A DNA stretch of 64,000 nucleotides from Pontiella sulfatireligans (GCF_900890705.1 NZ_CAAHFH010000001.1:2418001-2482000); one strand, 5' to 3'. Shown: positions 51,328 to 61,800, counted from the first letter of the stretch. The notes: generated from the sequence alone by a model not told the origin. Program-made: numbers and translations.

Positions 51328-54300
51328 TAATCAATTGAAATGCGCAACCGGATGAATTGGTTGGTTTCAGATTCTGTTGAGATCTGATTGGTGACGGCTT
51401 CAAAACCTGTTTCGAGCGGTGCCGTTCCAACCTCGGAATAGCCATTGGCATTCCAACCATTGGAAACCAGATTCGTATTCAACTCGAGCCTGTAAGCGAG
51501 GCCACGGGCAGCCGCATCGGTGCGACGGCGGTAAATATATTCCAAACCCTGAAAACTCTCGTCGGCCGATTTTCCAAACACTGGAAGAATCGCAGCCGCA
51601 TCATCGTTGGTCGGGTTTCCTCCTAGGCCATATTCAACGAGCTGGTTCATACCGTCCGTATCGGTGTGAGCGTTAAAGTTGGTATCCGAGCCCGTCAGCC
51701 CGTATTCCGCACTCCATGCTTCATAAGGCGGTACGGTTGGCGGAGTCGTTTCATCCGAGACCACATCTTCAAAAGATCGACCAAGGCGGATTTCATCATA
51801 GCCCGGCCCACGGTTGGTTTCCATGGTGAGCGTGTTCAAAGTCGTTTCATCCACATCCAGCTCCAGCGAGATCGAAGTTCCCAGTGTAAGGTTTGTCGTC
51901 ACGGGATAGAGCGTAATGCGGTCTTCGCCCGAAGTCCCGGCATTGAACTCGATATACCCTGCCAGCAGAATCGGGGCATCCTGACTGATTGCAATGACAC
52001 CGGATGAATCCGTACGGCCTGAAGCGCTCCAGATGCTCGCCCGTGCGCTGGCATTGTCCGTATTCATAAATCCAAAGCCAACATCCCCGTCAATATAATC
52101 GGGAACACTGCCGTCTTCCAGCAAGGCACCGGAGCCAATGGCGAATCCTTCGTTACTGCTCGGTCGCCACAACACACTGAACCAGAGGTTGGTTTCATCC
52201 AGATCGGCGGTAAGCATCCGCGAAATCGATTCGGTTCCCCCGGTACCGACGCGCGACAGCCGGTTGCTGCTTACCGGAAGATCGCCCCATGTGTCCCCGG
52301 CAGACACGATTTCAAAGTTTTCGTCAGCAATGCCGGCCTGCGTACTCACCCAGGCGGAGCTGAAGCCGAACCCTCCGTTGAGTCCATGGATTTTATTTCC
52401 AGCCAGATACTCAAAGCCTTCATAGGCGAGCTGCTGGCCCGTTGGCGGAGGCGGCACCTCGACCGTGATATGCAGATCAGCTGTATCAATCCCACCGTTG
52501 CCATCGGAGACCTCAACAGAAAACGTATTGAGGCCGGCATAGGCCGCGTCCGGTATTCCGGAAAGAAGTCCGTTTGTTGCCACGCTCAGCCAGGATGGAG
52601 CGGAAAGCAGTGAGAAGGTCAGCGTATCGCCATCGACATCCGATGCATCCGTGGCAATCGAATCGCTGTAGGCGCCCCCTGCCATGGCCTCTGTTTTTAC
52701 GATTGGATCGGATGTAAATTCCGGGGCATGGTTGCTGCCATCGCCCAGCTTTGTTCCGTATTCCATATTTGATTTATAGGACCACTGCCCGGTCGCATCC
52801 TGCGCTTTCACGACATACTGATATGCCCAGCCAGGCGTCCCTGCAGTATCGGCATAGGATGAAGCACTCAACAGTCCGGGATGAACGGCGGTATAGTTGT
52901 CTTCATCATGCTCTCGGCGCAACACCTGATAACCCGCCAGATCAGGTTCTGTGTTGTCATCCCAATCCAAGAACACCTGTCCCACCGCATTCGATGTCGT
53001 CAGGTTTTCCGGCGCGTCCGGCGGCAGGTCGGGATCCCCGTCTACATGGTACAATCGAAGGAAAGGCGGGAACTCATGTTCTCTGGAAGTGACGGAACGG
53101 ATTGACGTGTTCAGGATGCGGTCGGCCGCAAGCGAGACAATCCCGGTGCTGTTAACATAGCTGAACACATCAAAGGCTTTATAGACTCCGGCCACAACAT
53201 CAAGCGGCCCGACAAGCAGATCGCCATACCCCGGTTTGGTGTTCCAGGTCACGGTCATTTCATCCCAACTGGTATCGTCCATGGCATGGATCAGAACATT
53301 TCCTGATCTCACGCTGGCGGTCGAATACAGGTGCAGCTCCGCGCCAATAATGTTATCCGGCACATTTACATCGAACTTAAAATAGGCCTCGGTTTCGGTT
53401 CCATCCTCATGGGTTATCAGCGGAAAACTCTCGTTGCCGCCATAATTAGCATCCGGAGTACTGTTTGCAACATAGGTATCCTCGGTCGCAAGGATATCGG
53501 TATACGTGATGTCAAAGTCGGCACCCACAATGAAAGACCATTCGTCGCCGGTAATGGTTTCGGTCGGAGTGATGGAATCAATGCGCCAGTAGTAGGTCTG
53601 CCCCACGGTCAGATCATTCGTACCCGGATCAAAAATATTATTCAACAGGGACTGATTACCCTGATACACCAGATTCTCCGGATCGGTTCCAAAATAAATA
53701 TCATGCGAAACCGCCTCTTTGCCGGCCAGCCACATCAGGTCGCAATCCGGCCTGGCGTTTACTGTTCCGTTCGGTGGAACCGGCGTACAGGCCTGCGGAT
53801 ACTGGAAACCGGGAATCCAGTAATGTGTATCGCCATACTCATAGGCCCCGATGTCCGGCGCCGCCCCCAGATACCCATCGGTTATCGGGGCATAAATCAC
53901 TCCCGCATCGATGATTTCCGAGCCGGGGCTGGGGCGAAAATCCATGTTCACCGGATCGCGCAACCGATTCTTCGCCAGATCCAACGGGCCGGTGGAATCC
54001 ACAAAGCCGTTCCAGTTGTTGCCGTTATTTCCGGTCAACGGAATATAAAGATCCGAGTCAGAAGAGATACCGGACGCCAGGTTGTTATACACATCCGAAT
54101 TCTGGTTTTTCGGGTCAAGAATCGGCGCGGGATCTTTAAGTTTCATCCCCGGTTCAGTCGGATCATGTAGCGCAACCGACACATTGCTGATCACCTTATG
54201 ATAATCCCCCTTGGTATTATGGCTTGCAGGAACCCGCATCGAAACCTGATGATGATCGCTTCCGTTGATTCCGTCGTCGCCATCCCAGCGCGTTCCCGTC

Positions 54301-55766
54301 TTGAGGGCCTGATGATGCCACAGATACGAACGAACCAGCCCGTCCGCCGGCCCGCCGACACCGTCGCCCCCCTTACACTGCCATGCGCAGCCATCCTGCT
54401 GCAGGTAACCAAAATAAGCCGCACGCGACATGTGGATATCCATGTAGCTGTGCTTCTGCATCACCTTTGAACCATTGACCAGAAAGGTGCAACGGTCGGT
54501 AATCGCATCTACCCCGCCGTTGGCCATCATGACCATTTGCGCCATGCCGACAAAGCTGAAGTGGGTAAACAGGCAATTTTCAAACACCGTACCGACATTG
54601 CCATCCGCATTGACCGAGCCATCGCTGTAACGGAAGATGCAGTTGCGGACGACATTCTGGGCTCCATTCCCGCCGTCGAAGTAGGTCGCACCATATTGCG
54701 GCGGCTGAGCGGCCGCTTCTCCGGCCGCTTCTCCGGAATAACTATGGATGCCGAGCATGCGCGGATAAAAACTGGGATAATCGAACGTGCAGTCTTCCAG
54801 TGTCGTATGCCCGACCTTCGGGAAATTAATAGTGCACCCGAAGAAATCGATACCGACCATGTTCACATAATCAACGCTGTCAAAATCCAGCGCACAGGAA
54901 ACGGTTTTGCCGCGAATATCGCGCCCCTGCGGCGGCTGCCCATCTTCGCACCACAGCCGGACTTCGCCGGTATCCTTGTCGTAATACCATTCTCCGGCCT
55001 GATCCAGCGCACTCATCGCTTCGACAAGGAAACGTCCATCCGACTTCTGGTCGTGCGGATTGAACACCGGAACATGTTCAATCAAATTACTCCCCGCTAC
55101 ATGATTTGTAATGGGCCGCGTAAAGGTGGATTCGGAATGATAGTTCAAAATAACCGATCCCCCCGCAAAGCTGACATTCGGTACGGTTTGATACACCGGA
55201 TTGTTCTGCATATTTCCATCTGCAGGATACACCGGTATATGCCCCCACGTACCGTCAAGATCCCACCACGATCCATCCTTGGGCGTATAGCCGTCGGCTT
55301 TCAGCTGCGGTTCGATGGGATCGCATGGATGGGTGTTGGCATTCGGCCATCGGGCGGCAATCCCCATTCTTCCATCCACCCACAATTGCCAGATATCTTT
55401 GCTGATCGTGGTGGTATAGATGCTGCCCGAATAGACGCTCCAGCTTGCGCCACCCAGATCGGCCAGCGATTCCGAACCGTCCAATGTGACCTGCTCATTC
55501 TGATAACGGGTGATGGTAATCGGATTCCCGTCCGTTCCATGCAGATTGGCCCCACTGATTTCCTCGTGGTATCGTCCGCCGCGCATGTAAACGGTATCGC
55601 CGGCCCCCACGACATTCTGCAAAGCATGCCCCAGCGTTTTGAACGGCTGCACGAAGGTTCCGGGAGCCGAATCACTGCCGGTGGTCGAAACGTAATAGTC
55701 AGCTGCTGTCGCAGACAAAGCGCAGCCGATAAGCGCGACATTTAGAATGGCGTTAAAGTGGTTCAT
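51327..55766 (-). CDS. Giant multidomain secreted beta-helix protein with C-terminal module
   Basis: A 1,479-residue exported protein; signal MNHFNAILNVALIGCALSATA, with AGAGGG before the ATG. In order: beta-helix domain (DYYVSTTGSDSAPGT, DIWQLWVDGRM, RNCIFRYSDG) to about residue 690; a fibronectin-like connector; a DNRLRE/CBM96-type domain (ATEDTYVANSTPDANYGG); a fibronectin III domain (PPDAPENLTTSNAVGQ); a putative-Ig/cadherin-like domain (TFSLLSAPSWLSVATNG); the AYEGFEY domain shared with 57934 and 58869; and the C-terminal module (TDTDGMNQLVEYGLGG, FIRLRISID). The mix of helix and binding domains suggests glycan binding and possibly cleavage at the cell surface; catalysis is unproven. Two TTCCAA-type palindromes lie near its 3' end. 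Confidence 0.82.
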   Translation of the reverse strand: MNHFNAILNVALIGCALSATAADYYVSTTGSDSAPGTFVQPFKTLGHALQNVVGAGDTVYMRGGRYHEEISGANLHGTDGNPITITRYQNEQVTLDGSESLADLGGASWSVYSGSIYTTTISKDIWQLWVDGRMGIAARWPNANTHPCDPIEPQLKADGYTPKDGSWWDLDGTWGHIPVYPADGNMQNNPVYQTVPNVSFAGGSVILNYHSESTFTRPITNHVAGSNLIEHVPVFNPHDQKSDGRFLVEAMSALDQAGEWYYDKDTGEVRLWCEDGQPPQGRDIRGKTVSCALDFDSVDYVNMVGIDFFGCTINFPKVGHTTLEDCTFDYPSFYPRMLGIHSYSGEAAGEAAAQPPQYGATYFDGGNGAQNVVRNCIFRYSDGSVNADGNVGTVFENCLFTHFSFVGMAQMVMMANGGVDAITDRCTFLVNGSKVMQKHSYMDIHMSRAAYFGYLQQDGCAWQCKGGDGVGGPADGLVRSYLWHHQALKTGTRWDGDDGINGSDHHQVSMRVPASHNTKGDYHKVISNVSVALHDPTEPGMKLKDPAPILDPKNQNSDVYNNLASGISSDSDLYIPLTGNNGNNWNGFVDSTGPLDLAKNRLRDPVNMDFRPSPGSEIIDAGVIYAPITDGYLGAAPDIGAYEYGDTHYWIPGFQYPQACTPVPPNGTVNARPDCDLMWLAGKEAVSHDIYFGTDPENLVYQGNQSLLNNIFDPGTNDLTVGQTYYWRIDSITPTETITGDEWSFIVGADFDITYTDILATEDTYVANSTPDANYGGNESFPLITHEDGTETEAYFKFDVNVPDNIIGAELHLYSTASVRSGNVLIHAMDDTSWDEMTVTWNTKPGYGDLLVGPLDVVAGVYKAFDVFSYVNSTGIVSLAADRILNTSIRSVTSREHEFPPFLRLYHVDGDPDLPPDAPENLTTSNAVGQVFLDWDDNTEPDLAGYQVLRREHDEDNYTAVHPGLLSASSYADTAGTPGWAYQYVVKAQDATGQWSYKSNMEYGTKLGDGSNHAPEFTSDPIVKTEAMAGGAYSDSIATDASDVDGDTLTFSLLSAPSWLSVATNGLLSGIPDAAYAGLNTFSVEVSDGNGGIDTADLHITVEVPPPPTGQQLAYEGFEYLAGNKIHGLNGGFGFSSAWVSTQAGIADENFEIVSAGDTWGDLPVSSNRLSRVGTGGTESISRMLTADLDETNLWFSVLWRPSSNEGFAIGSGALLEDGSVPDYIDGDVGFGFMNTDNASARASIWSASGRTDSSGVIAISQDAPILLAGYIEFNAGTSGEDRITLYPVTTNLTLGTSISLELDVDETTLNTLTMETNRGPGYDEIRLGRSFEDVVSDETTPPTVPPYEAWSAEYGLTGSDTNFNAHTDTDGMNQLVEYGLGGNPTNDDAAAILPVFGKSADESFQGLEYIYRRRTDAAARGLAYRLELNTNLVSNGWNANGYSEVGTAPLETGFEAVTNQISTESETNQFIRLRISID
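51451..51465. repeat. Perfect TTCCAA-NNN-TTGGAA palindrome
   Basis: TTCCAA-CCA-TTGGAA inside the gene at 51327, in the codons of its C-terminal module, with a second one-mismatch copy 107 bases further on. Confidence 0.7.
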
Positions 55767-55808
55767 TCAAATCCCTCTTGTTTGATGTAAGATACTGCAT
55801 TACTTCTA

Positions 55809-55837
55809 TAAATATCGCATCGGCGAAGGAATTTGAC
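55809..55837 (-). promoter_or_regulatory. ECF-like promoter for the multidomain beta-helix gene
   Basis: On the minus strand GTCAAA (55832-55837), 13 bases, then GCGATATTTA (55809-55818), ending 42 bases before the ATG at 55766. Confidence 0.62.
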
Positions 55838-55957
55838 GACAATCACCAACAAGTGTTCAAAAACAATCGGGGAGTGCGCATCGTGCGCGCGGCGCTTGAA
55901 TCACTGCGTTATTTCCACTGGAAATTATCTGCGCTTCGCTTCGGCGGCGAACGCTCC

Positions 55958-57694
55958 CTACCTTTTGAAATGCTTTTGGTCGATCTCGTCGTAGGTCATG
56001 GATTCCTCCGCCATGGTGAACGGCTGGCCTGCCACCATCTTGTCGCCGACGTCTCCGACAAGCTTGATCTTGAAGGCGTAGGCATAGTTGTGCGGTTTTT
56101 TGGAGGGCGACTGGATTACCAGCGCATCGGCCTTCTGCTTCACCTTCAGCTCGACGTCATGGCCCAACAGCTCGACGCTTTCGATCGTTGCATTTGGAAT
56201 CATGTCTTTTCCGAGTGAACGGATCGTGAATTCATCGTCCTCCCAGTCGAGGAAGATGGCATACATAGAATCGCCCTTTTGGGTGAAACGGATCTGACCT
56301 TTTTTGTTCGACTCACGGTAGTCCCAGTAGATAATGCCGCGGTCTGCCTTGTACATAAAGGTACCCAGTGGCCCCTCGGTGGCGATTTTCCACATGCGCG
56401 TGCCGTAGATGGCATCGCCGTTGACCCGTAGCCAGTTACCGATCTCGCCGCAAATTTCCTTTTCCTTCGGCGGGATGGTTCCATCGCCCATGGGTGTGAG
56501 CGAGAGGAAGTAATAACCGCCGCGCGATACCATGTCGATCAGCGCATCAACGTGGTAGTCCGGGCCAAACTTATATTGCTTGTTTTCAACGTACGACCAC
56601 GGATAGCTGATGGCCTTGTCGACTAGAAACGGTCCCGTGGCATACGGCGGTTGGTCGCGGCCTCCTTCGTAGCATTTAATGCCGACGCCCTGCGGGAAAT
56701 TAAAGATCTGAGTCCCGGGAAGCTTGTTGAATACCGTGACTTCCTTTCCTAACTTTGCATTTTTTTCATAGTAATAATTCATGAAGTCTAAGTGGCTGGC
56801 CTCAGCACAATGATCCGACGGTTTCAACCCATCGAACCAGAGGGAGTCGGGATTATATTTATCAATCACCTCGCGGACTTTTTTAAGCCAAAGTTCATTG
56901 AACAGTTTGGCATCCGCCTTGCCCCATTTCGGGAAGTACCACGTATCGAACTTCGGATTGAAGAGGTCGAGCTTTGACTTTTCCTCGGCGGTAAAATCGC
57001 TCTCTTCAAGCTTGCTGGTGGCATAGCCAAAGCTACGGGCATGGTGGAAGGTGGCGATGGTCTTAAAGTCGGAGGCTTTAGCAGCTTCGACGAACTCGCC
57101 GTAGATATCGCGCTTCGGCCCCATCTTGCCGACATTCCACGGCACGACATCGCTGTCCCACAGGAGGAACCCATCGTGGTGGACAATACAGAGGCCACCG
57201 AACTTGGCACCGGCATCCTTCATGACATCGACATATTCCTGCCCGTTAAATCCTTCGCAAAGGAACTTTTTGGTGAAGTCGGAATAGCCAAATTCGGTTG
57301 GATCGCCGTAGCGCTCCTTGTGGAGTGTGCTGACCGAGGGTGCGCCCTTTTTACTATCGGCCGGATCCTTGTACATATAACGAATATAGGTATTACTGGC
57401 CTCCTTGTTGCCCGGAATGGAATAGAGCCCCCAGTGGGTGTAGATGCCAAACTTGCCGTCTTCGAGCCATTTCGGCACCGGATGATTGCGCAACTGCTCC
57501 CAGCCCGGGCGGTACTGGGCATCCGGTATCCGGAACTCCGGACGGTTAAACTTGCCCGCCTCCATTTCCTCGACGCGCACCTGCGCATCAGTGCCGAGCG
57601 GCGCGCGGTTTTCATCGGGATAGATTTTTACGCTGGGGGCCGCGATCGTGGCCGTGGCCACGAAAACGAATAACGGTATGTATAAATTTTTCAT
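55958..57694 (-). CDS. Alpha-L-fucosidase, GH29, with N-terminal extension
   Basis: A 578-residue secreted GH29 protein; start at 57694 (MKNLYIPLFVFVATATIAAP, with AAGGA upstream) instead of the ATG nine codons earlier. An extension of about 55 residues (DENRAPLGTDAQVRVEEMEAGKFN) precedes the catalytic domain, not present in the other five. Motifs: KWLEDGKFGIYTHWGLYSIP, CIVHHDGFLLWDSD, TIATFHHARSF and YNPDSLWFDG, with the predicted nucleophile in WFDG. It stands alone between the beta-helix gene and the PEP-CTERM gene, with its own promoter (57741). No terminator is visible after its stop. Confidence 0.92.
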   Translation of the reverse strand: MKNLYIPLFVFVATATIAAPSVKIYPDENRAPLGTDAQVRVEEMEAGKFNRPEFRIPDAQYRPGWEQLRNHPVPKWLEDGKFGIYTHWGLYSIPGNKEASNTYIRYMYKDPADSKKGAPSVSTLHKERYGDPTEFGYSDFTKKFLCEGFNGQEYVDVMKDAGAKFGGLCIVHHDGFLLWDSDVVPWNVGKMGPKRDIYGEFVEAAKASDFKTIATFHHARSFGYATSKLEESDFTAEEKSKLDLFNPKFDTWYFPKWGKADAKLFNELWLKKVREVIDKYNPDSLWFDGLKPSDHCAEASHLDFMNYYYEKNAKLGKEVTVFNKLPGTQIFNFPQGVGIKCYEGGRDQPPYATGPFLVDKAISYPWSYVENKQYKFGPDYHVDALIDMVSRGGYYFLSLTPMGDGTIPPKEKEICGEIGNWLRVNGDAIYGTRMWKIATEGPLGTFMYKADRGIIYWDYRESNKKGQIRFTQKGDSMYAIFLDWEDDEFTIRSLGKDMIPNATIESVELLGHDVELKVKQKADALVIQSPSKKPHNYAYAFKIKLVGDVGDKMVAGQPFTMAEESMTYDEIDQKHFKR

Positions 57695-57740
57695 TTTAGA
57701 TTCCTTAGATCCCATTTCCATGATGAAGAGTTATATGAAT

Positions 57741-57769
57741 CCAATGCCGCAGTTCATGAAGTAGTTGAT
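57741..57769 (-). promoter_or_regulatory. ECF-like promoter for the GH29 gene at 55958
   Basis: On the minus strand ATCAAC (57764-57769), 13 bases, then GCGGCATTGG (57741-57750), ending 46 bases before the ATG at 57694. Confidence 0.58.
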
Positions 57770-57800
57770 GAATTCCCCGCTACGTTTTGGTTATATCCTA

Positions 57801-57866
57801 AATTGGGAAGGTAGGGATGGACCGTCTGCCGAGCGGCGCGCTGGGACAGCGAGCCCTACCCAAAAC
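57801..57866. repeat. REP-like inverted-repeat element (GTAGGG type)
   Basis: GGTAGGGATGGACCGTCTGC begins at 57810 and the element closes with GAGCCCTACC (to 57860), the ends forming a 7-bp inverted repeat (GGTAGGG, CCCTACC). The centre is a compact GC-rich stem. It lies directly beyond the terminator of the PEP-CTERM gene. Confidence 0.7.
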
Positions 57867-57893
57867 AAAGCCCCAACCGCGAACGGATGGGGC
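57862..57893 (-). terminator. Intrinsic terminator after the PEP-CTERM gene
   Basis: On the minus strand GCCCCATCCG (57884-57893), four-base loop, CGGTTGGGGC (57870-57879), a 10-bp stem with one mismatch, followed by TTTGTTTTG. It lies 40 bases after the stop at 57934. Confidence 0.75.
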
Positions 57894-57933
57894 GTGCTTA
57901 ATTTCTGATTCAGTTGCTGATCGTTATTCCAGC

Positions 57934-58791
57934 CTAGCCGATCATAAATTTACGACGGATATACATAAGCCCGCCACCAGCGAAAACAAGCATGCCGAGT
58001 GTGGCCGGTTCTGGAACAATTCCAACGATTCCGACATCTTCCATCGTGGTACCGATCCGAATTTCATCATATCCAGGTCCGCGATTTGACTCGATGGTAA
58101 GCATGCTCAGAACGGTTTCATCCAGGTCGGCAGCGACATCGGCACCGGCCAAGCCGGGCAGAAGCAGGTCGGTTCCGACGGAATAAAGGGACAGAACGTC
58201 CTCGCCGGAGCCACCGCTGTTAAACGCAATCTTTCCAACAATGAATTGCACCACGTCTTTCCCGGTCAATGCGAGAGAAGTCCCGACGATCCGGTCACCG
58301 GCATCATCCCAGACCGCAGCCTGCAAGTTGGCATCATCGCTGTTCACGAATCCAAAACCGGCGTTTCCGTCAAGCGTGACGTCCGGTATGCTGCCATCTT
58401 CGGCCAACGGGCTTCCCGCAATCGCAAAGCCCTCATTCTGCCCCGGACGTAGCAACACGCTGAACCAGAGTTCGGGCGTGGCATCCAGATCGGCAGTCAG
58501 CGTGCGGGCCAGATATTCTGTTCCACCCGTACTGACTCGATCCAGACGATTACCGGAAACCTCCAAGGCTCCCCAGCTGTCGCCGCCTTCCAAAATCTGG
58601 AAGTTGGAATCCCCGTCGACCGGTTGACTGCTCGTCCAAGCATCACTGAACCCCGTTCCACCGTTCAGTCCACCGACCTGACCGATCCCAGTCGAGGCTG
58701 CGTAGTCAAACCCCTCGTAAGCCAGCAATGCAGCCTGCGTGGTCCCGCATACAACCGCGACCGTTGCCGCAGCTATAAATTTTTTATTCAT
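57934..58791 (-). CDS. PEP-CTERM surface protein with AYEGF domain
   Basis: A 285-residue exported protein with signal MNKKFIAAATVAVVCGTTQA. Nearly the whole mature part is one domain beginning LLAYEGFDYAASTG and ending NRGPGYDEIRIGTTMEDVG, also present inside the proteins at 51327 and 58869. The C-terminus is a textbook PEP-CTERM sorting signal: VPEPATLGML, a hydrophobic helix and RRKFMIG. Such proteins are cut and attached by an exosortase, none of which is encoded in the window. It follows the gene at 58869 by 77 bases and has only a weak match to the shared promoter (ATCGGG-N13-GGTGCATAAG, 58814-58842). Its function may be binding or coating; no enzyme motif is seen. Confidence 0.9.
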   Translation of the reverse strand: MNKKFIAAATVAVVCGTTQAALLAYEGFDYAASTGIGQVGGLNGGTGFSDAWTSSQPVDGDSNFQILEGGDSWGALEVSGNRLDRVSTGGTEYLARTLTADLDATPELWFSVLLRPGQNEGFAIAGSPLAEDGSIPDVTLDGNAGFGFVNSDDANLQAAVWDDAGDRIVGTSLALTGKDVVQFIVGKIAFNSGGSGEDVLSLYSVGTDLLLPGLAGADVAADLDETVLSMLTIESNRGPGYDEIRIGTTMEDVGIVGIVPEPATLGMLVFAGGGLMYIRRKFMIG

Positions 58792-58868
58792 TTTTCTCCT
58801 TTTGCTGTTTTTACTTATGCACCGGGAACCGAAATTCCCGATGCACTACATCTTTATTTAAACAACCG

Positions 58869-61800
58869 TTAGTCTTTTTCCACCTGCAGGCGGATAAACT
58901 CGGCCGATACATCCGTATCTGTACGATTAGTGACCGACTTGTAGCTATCGACCGTTTCGGAGTCGCCTACGAAACTAATTCCGGCGACATTCCAGTTCGT
59001 GTAGACGAGGTTATCGCCCGCTTCGACCGTATAGGTCAAGGTGTCGTCATCCGTGCGCTCGGTATGCACATAGTAGAGCCAGTTGCTTCCACCATCCACG
59101 TCTGTGAACGAGTCAGGCAGGATCGAGGTATCAGGATCCGTCGGATCGCCGTTGAGAGCATATTCGATCAGGTTGTTGACGCCATCGCTATCGGGATCGG
59201 ATTCCAGGGCGGTGTCGAAGAAGCCAGTGAACCCGGCAGCCCATCCATCGTATCCGGTCAGCACGGCATCACCGGTGCGAACCAGCTCGACATTATCGAC
59301 GATCATGTCGGGTCCTTCGCGATGGTGGAACAGGATCACGACGTCCTGATCATCCAACACCTGCATATCGGTCAACGAAACCGCTTCACCGGACACGTTG
59401 TTTGAATAGTCCACCTTGCCGAGCAGGGCAAACGCTGCAGAGCCGTCGGCGACCAAGTAGGGATTGTCACCGGGCGTATGCTTGATGCGCACCTGGTTAA
59501 CATCGCCGGTCAGATCCTGAGAAAGGGCATAGACCTCAACACTGGCCACCGATGTATTGGTTTGGAACGTATCCACAACGTCCAGGTCCAGCGTTAGGCT
59601 GTAAACACCGGAGGTCAGCGCGATGGTATCCTGCACCCCCACGTCATCATATCCGGACTCACCGCGGCGAAGAACAAGCGTGGAAGCTTTGATTGTTCCC
59701 GCGCCGGTGATGGTTCTGAACTTCTGGTTTTCCCAGATAACATTCGAACCGCGCCAGGTGTTGGCAATGGCAACCCCGTTGCTGTCGATACTCTGGTTCG
59801 AGTCCGTCTGTACCCACATGACAATCGAGTTCGTTGCATCGATATCGTTGAAGTCGGCAGCCAAAACAGCATCAGGCGAATTCGGGATATCGGTATTCGG
59901 GTCGAAGTCGCCAACGCGCGTCAGAGTCAGCTCATAGATATAGGGTTCGGCATTGCCGCCCGACTGAATCACGAACACCGCATCCTCTCCATCCTGAATA
60001 TTCAGATAGACTGAACCGGTGGTTCGTGCAATCAGATTAGAGCCGATCAACTTTCCGTTGGGATGTACCCTCGTGTAGGCCGAACCAACGTTTTCCGGCT
60101 CAACGTATACCGGATTGTCAGTACCCAGATCGAATTCAACATAGTTCACCATGCTGTTGGTATCGTAGGCATCTTGCCCAATCAATGCATAGGCCCCGAA
60201 GCCCCACATGTTTTCTGTATTGGGTGTTCGCGTCATTTCGAAATCGAAATCATAACGATACAGGCCGTTGCTCAGCACCATGGTGTCCTGCGGGCCGAAA
60301 TTATCCATACCCCGCGTTCCTCCTTCGATGAGGTTCACCGTCGAACGGTTGTTGCCGCCGGACTTAACCCAAAGGTAACCATCGTTGACTTTCTGTTCGA
60401 GGTTTGCGCCGATCCACTTGTTGGTGGCCAATGCGAAATTATTCAGCTGCAGTTTTCCATCACCAAAGGTTTCAACATTGGACGGGATAGAAAAGACCTG
60501 CTGGATGACGCCCTGCGGCAGGTTCAGGTAGGTAACGGAAACCGAGCTTGTTACCGTATAGTTTGTGGTTCCCCCGGCTTCCTGCCAGGTGATCAGAATA
60601 TCAGCGGTCGCGCTGTCCTTGTTCTCCAGCTGTCCGCCGCTGTTATCAAATGTGACCTGAATCACGGAGTTGGACGGTTCTGCATCCGGAATCGTAAACG
60701 GAGCAGTCAGCACACTGAATCCGTTGGTAGAGGCGTTGACCACGTTGATGGCCGTGATCTGCACATTGGTATGTCCGGGTCGACCAGCCACGTAGGAAAC
60801 CGATATATCGTTGGTTACCGCCGTTGCCGGATATGCAAGCCCCAAGGCCAAGGTGTTGTCATAATTGAATCTTGTAAGCGGATTGTTGAAATCCCCGATC
60901 AACTCAACGGCATTAGTGTTAGAGACTCCACTTCCCACTTTTGTCCACACAATATCCACAGAACCCGTGGCATTGAATCCTTCGCTCGCTCCTGTGATAT
61001 TGGTGACCGCAGTGGCATCAAACGCAAATTCCAGCAACGCATTCGAAGGAATCGGATCTGTCATGGTGAACGGCGTTGCAGTCAAAACGCTGAATGCATT
61101 GGTGTCGGAGAGATTCAGCGCCGTGATTTCCACGCCGGAGACATGGTTGTCATATTCCACCTGAATACTGTTTGTTGCCGTAACGGCAGGAAAATCCGCA
61201 CTAATGACCTGCTGATCTTCCGGCAACAGGTTAAAAATGAATTCCGCGGAAGCCGCCACAACGTCGGCATAGGCAGTTCCGATGCGCAGCTCATCCATTC
61301 CCGGATTACGATTGGTATTCTTAGCGACCGTATCCAGTAGAGATTCATCACCATCCACTTCAAGCGTTGCAATAAGTGTTGCATTCGCTAACTCCAAATC
61401 CACGCCTACGGAATAGAGTTTATAGACATCCGCTCCTGCGGTTCCCGTATTGAATGAAATATGCCCTACAAGAAAAACCGTATCACCGCGCGAAAGGCCA
61501 AGGTCCCCTGATGCGGTAACCGCTCCGCTATCATTCCAGACAGCAACGCGAATTCCTTTGTCTGTAACAGGTAGGTTATAGTCCCTATTGAGGAACCCAA
61601 AGCCAGGCCCCGACGATAAAGCCGTTGAGGTGTCGCTTGTGAAAGGAGCGCCTCCAATGGCGAACGCGGCGTTGTCGCCCCCTCTCCAGAGCATGCTGAA
61701 CCACAGATCGCTGGCACCATCCAGATCGGCGGAAACCGGTCGGCTCATTTCCTCGGTGCCGGTTGTCTCTATGCGCGATAGCTGATTGCTGCTCACAGTC

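Noticed and set aside
58814..58842. ATCGGG-N13-GGTGCATAAG before the PEP-CTERM gene
   Set aside because: Spacing is right but three -35 positions differ; the gene may be served by the upstream promoter.
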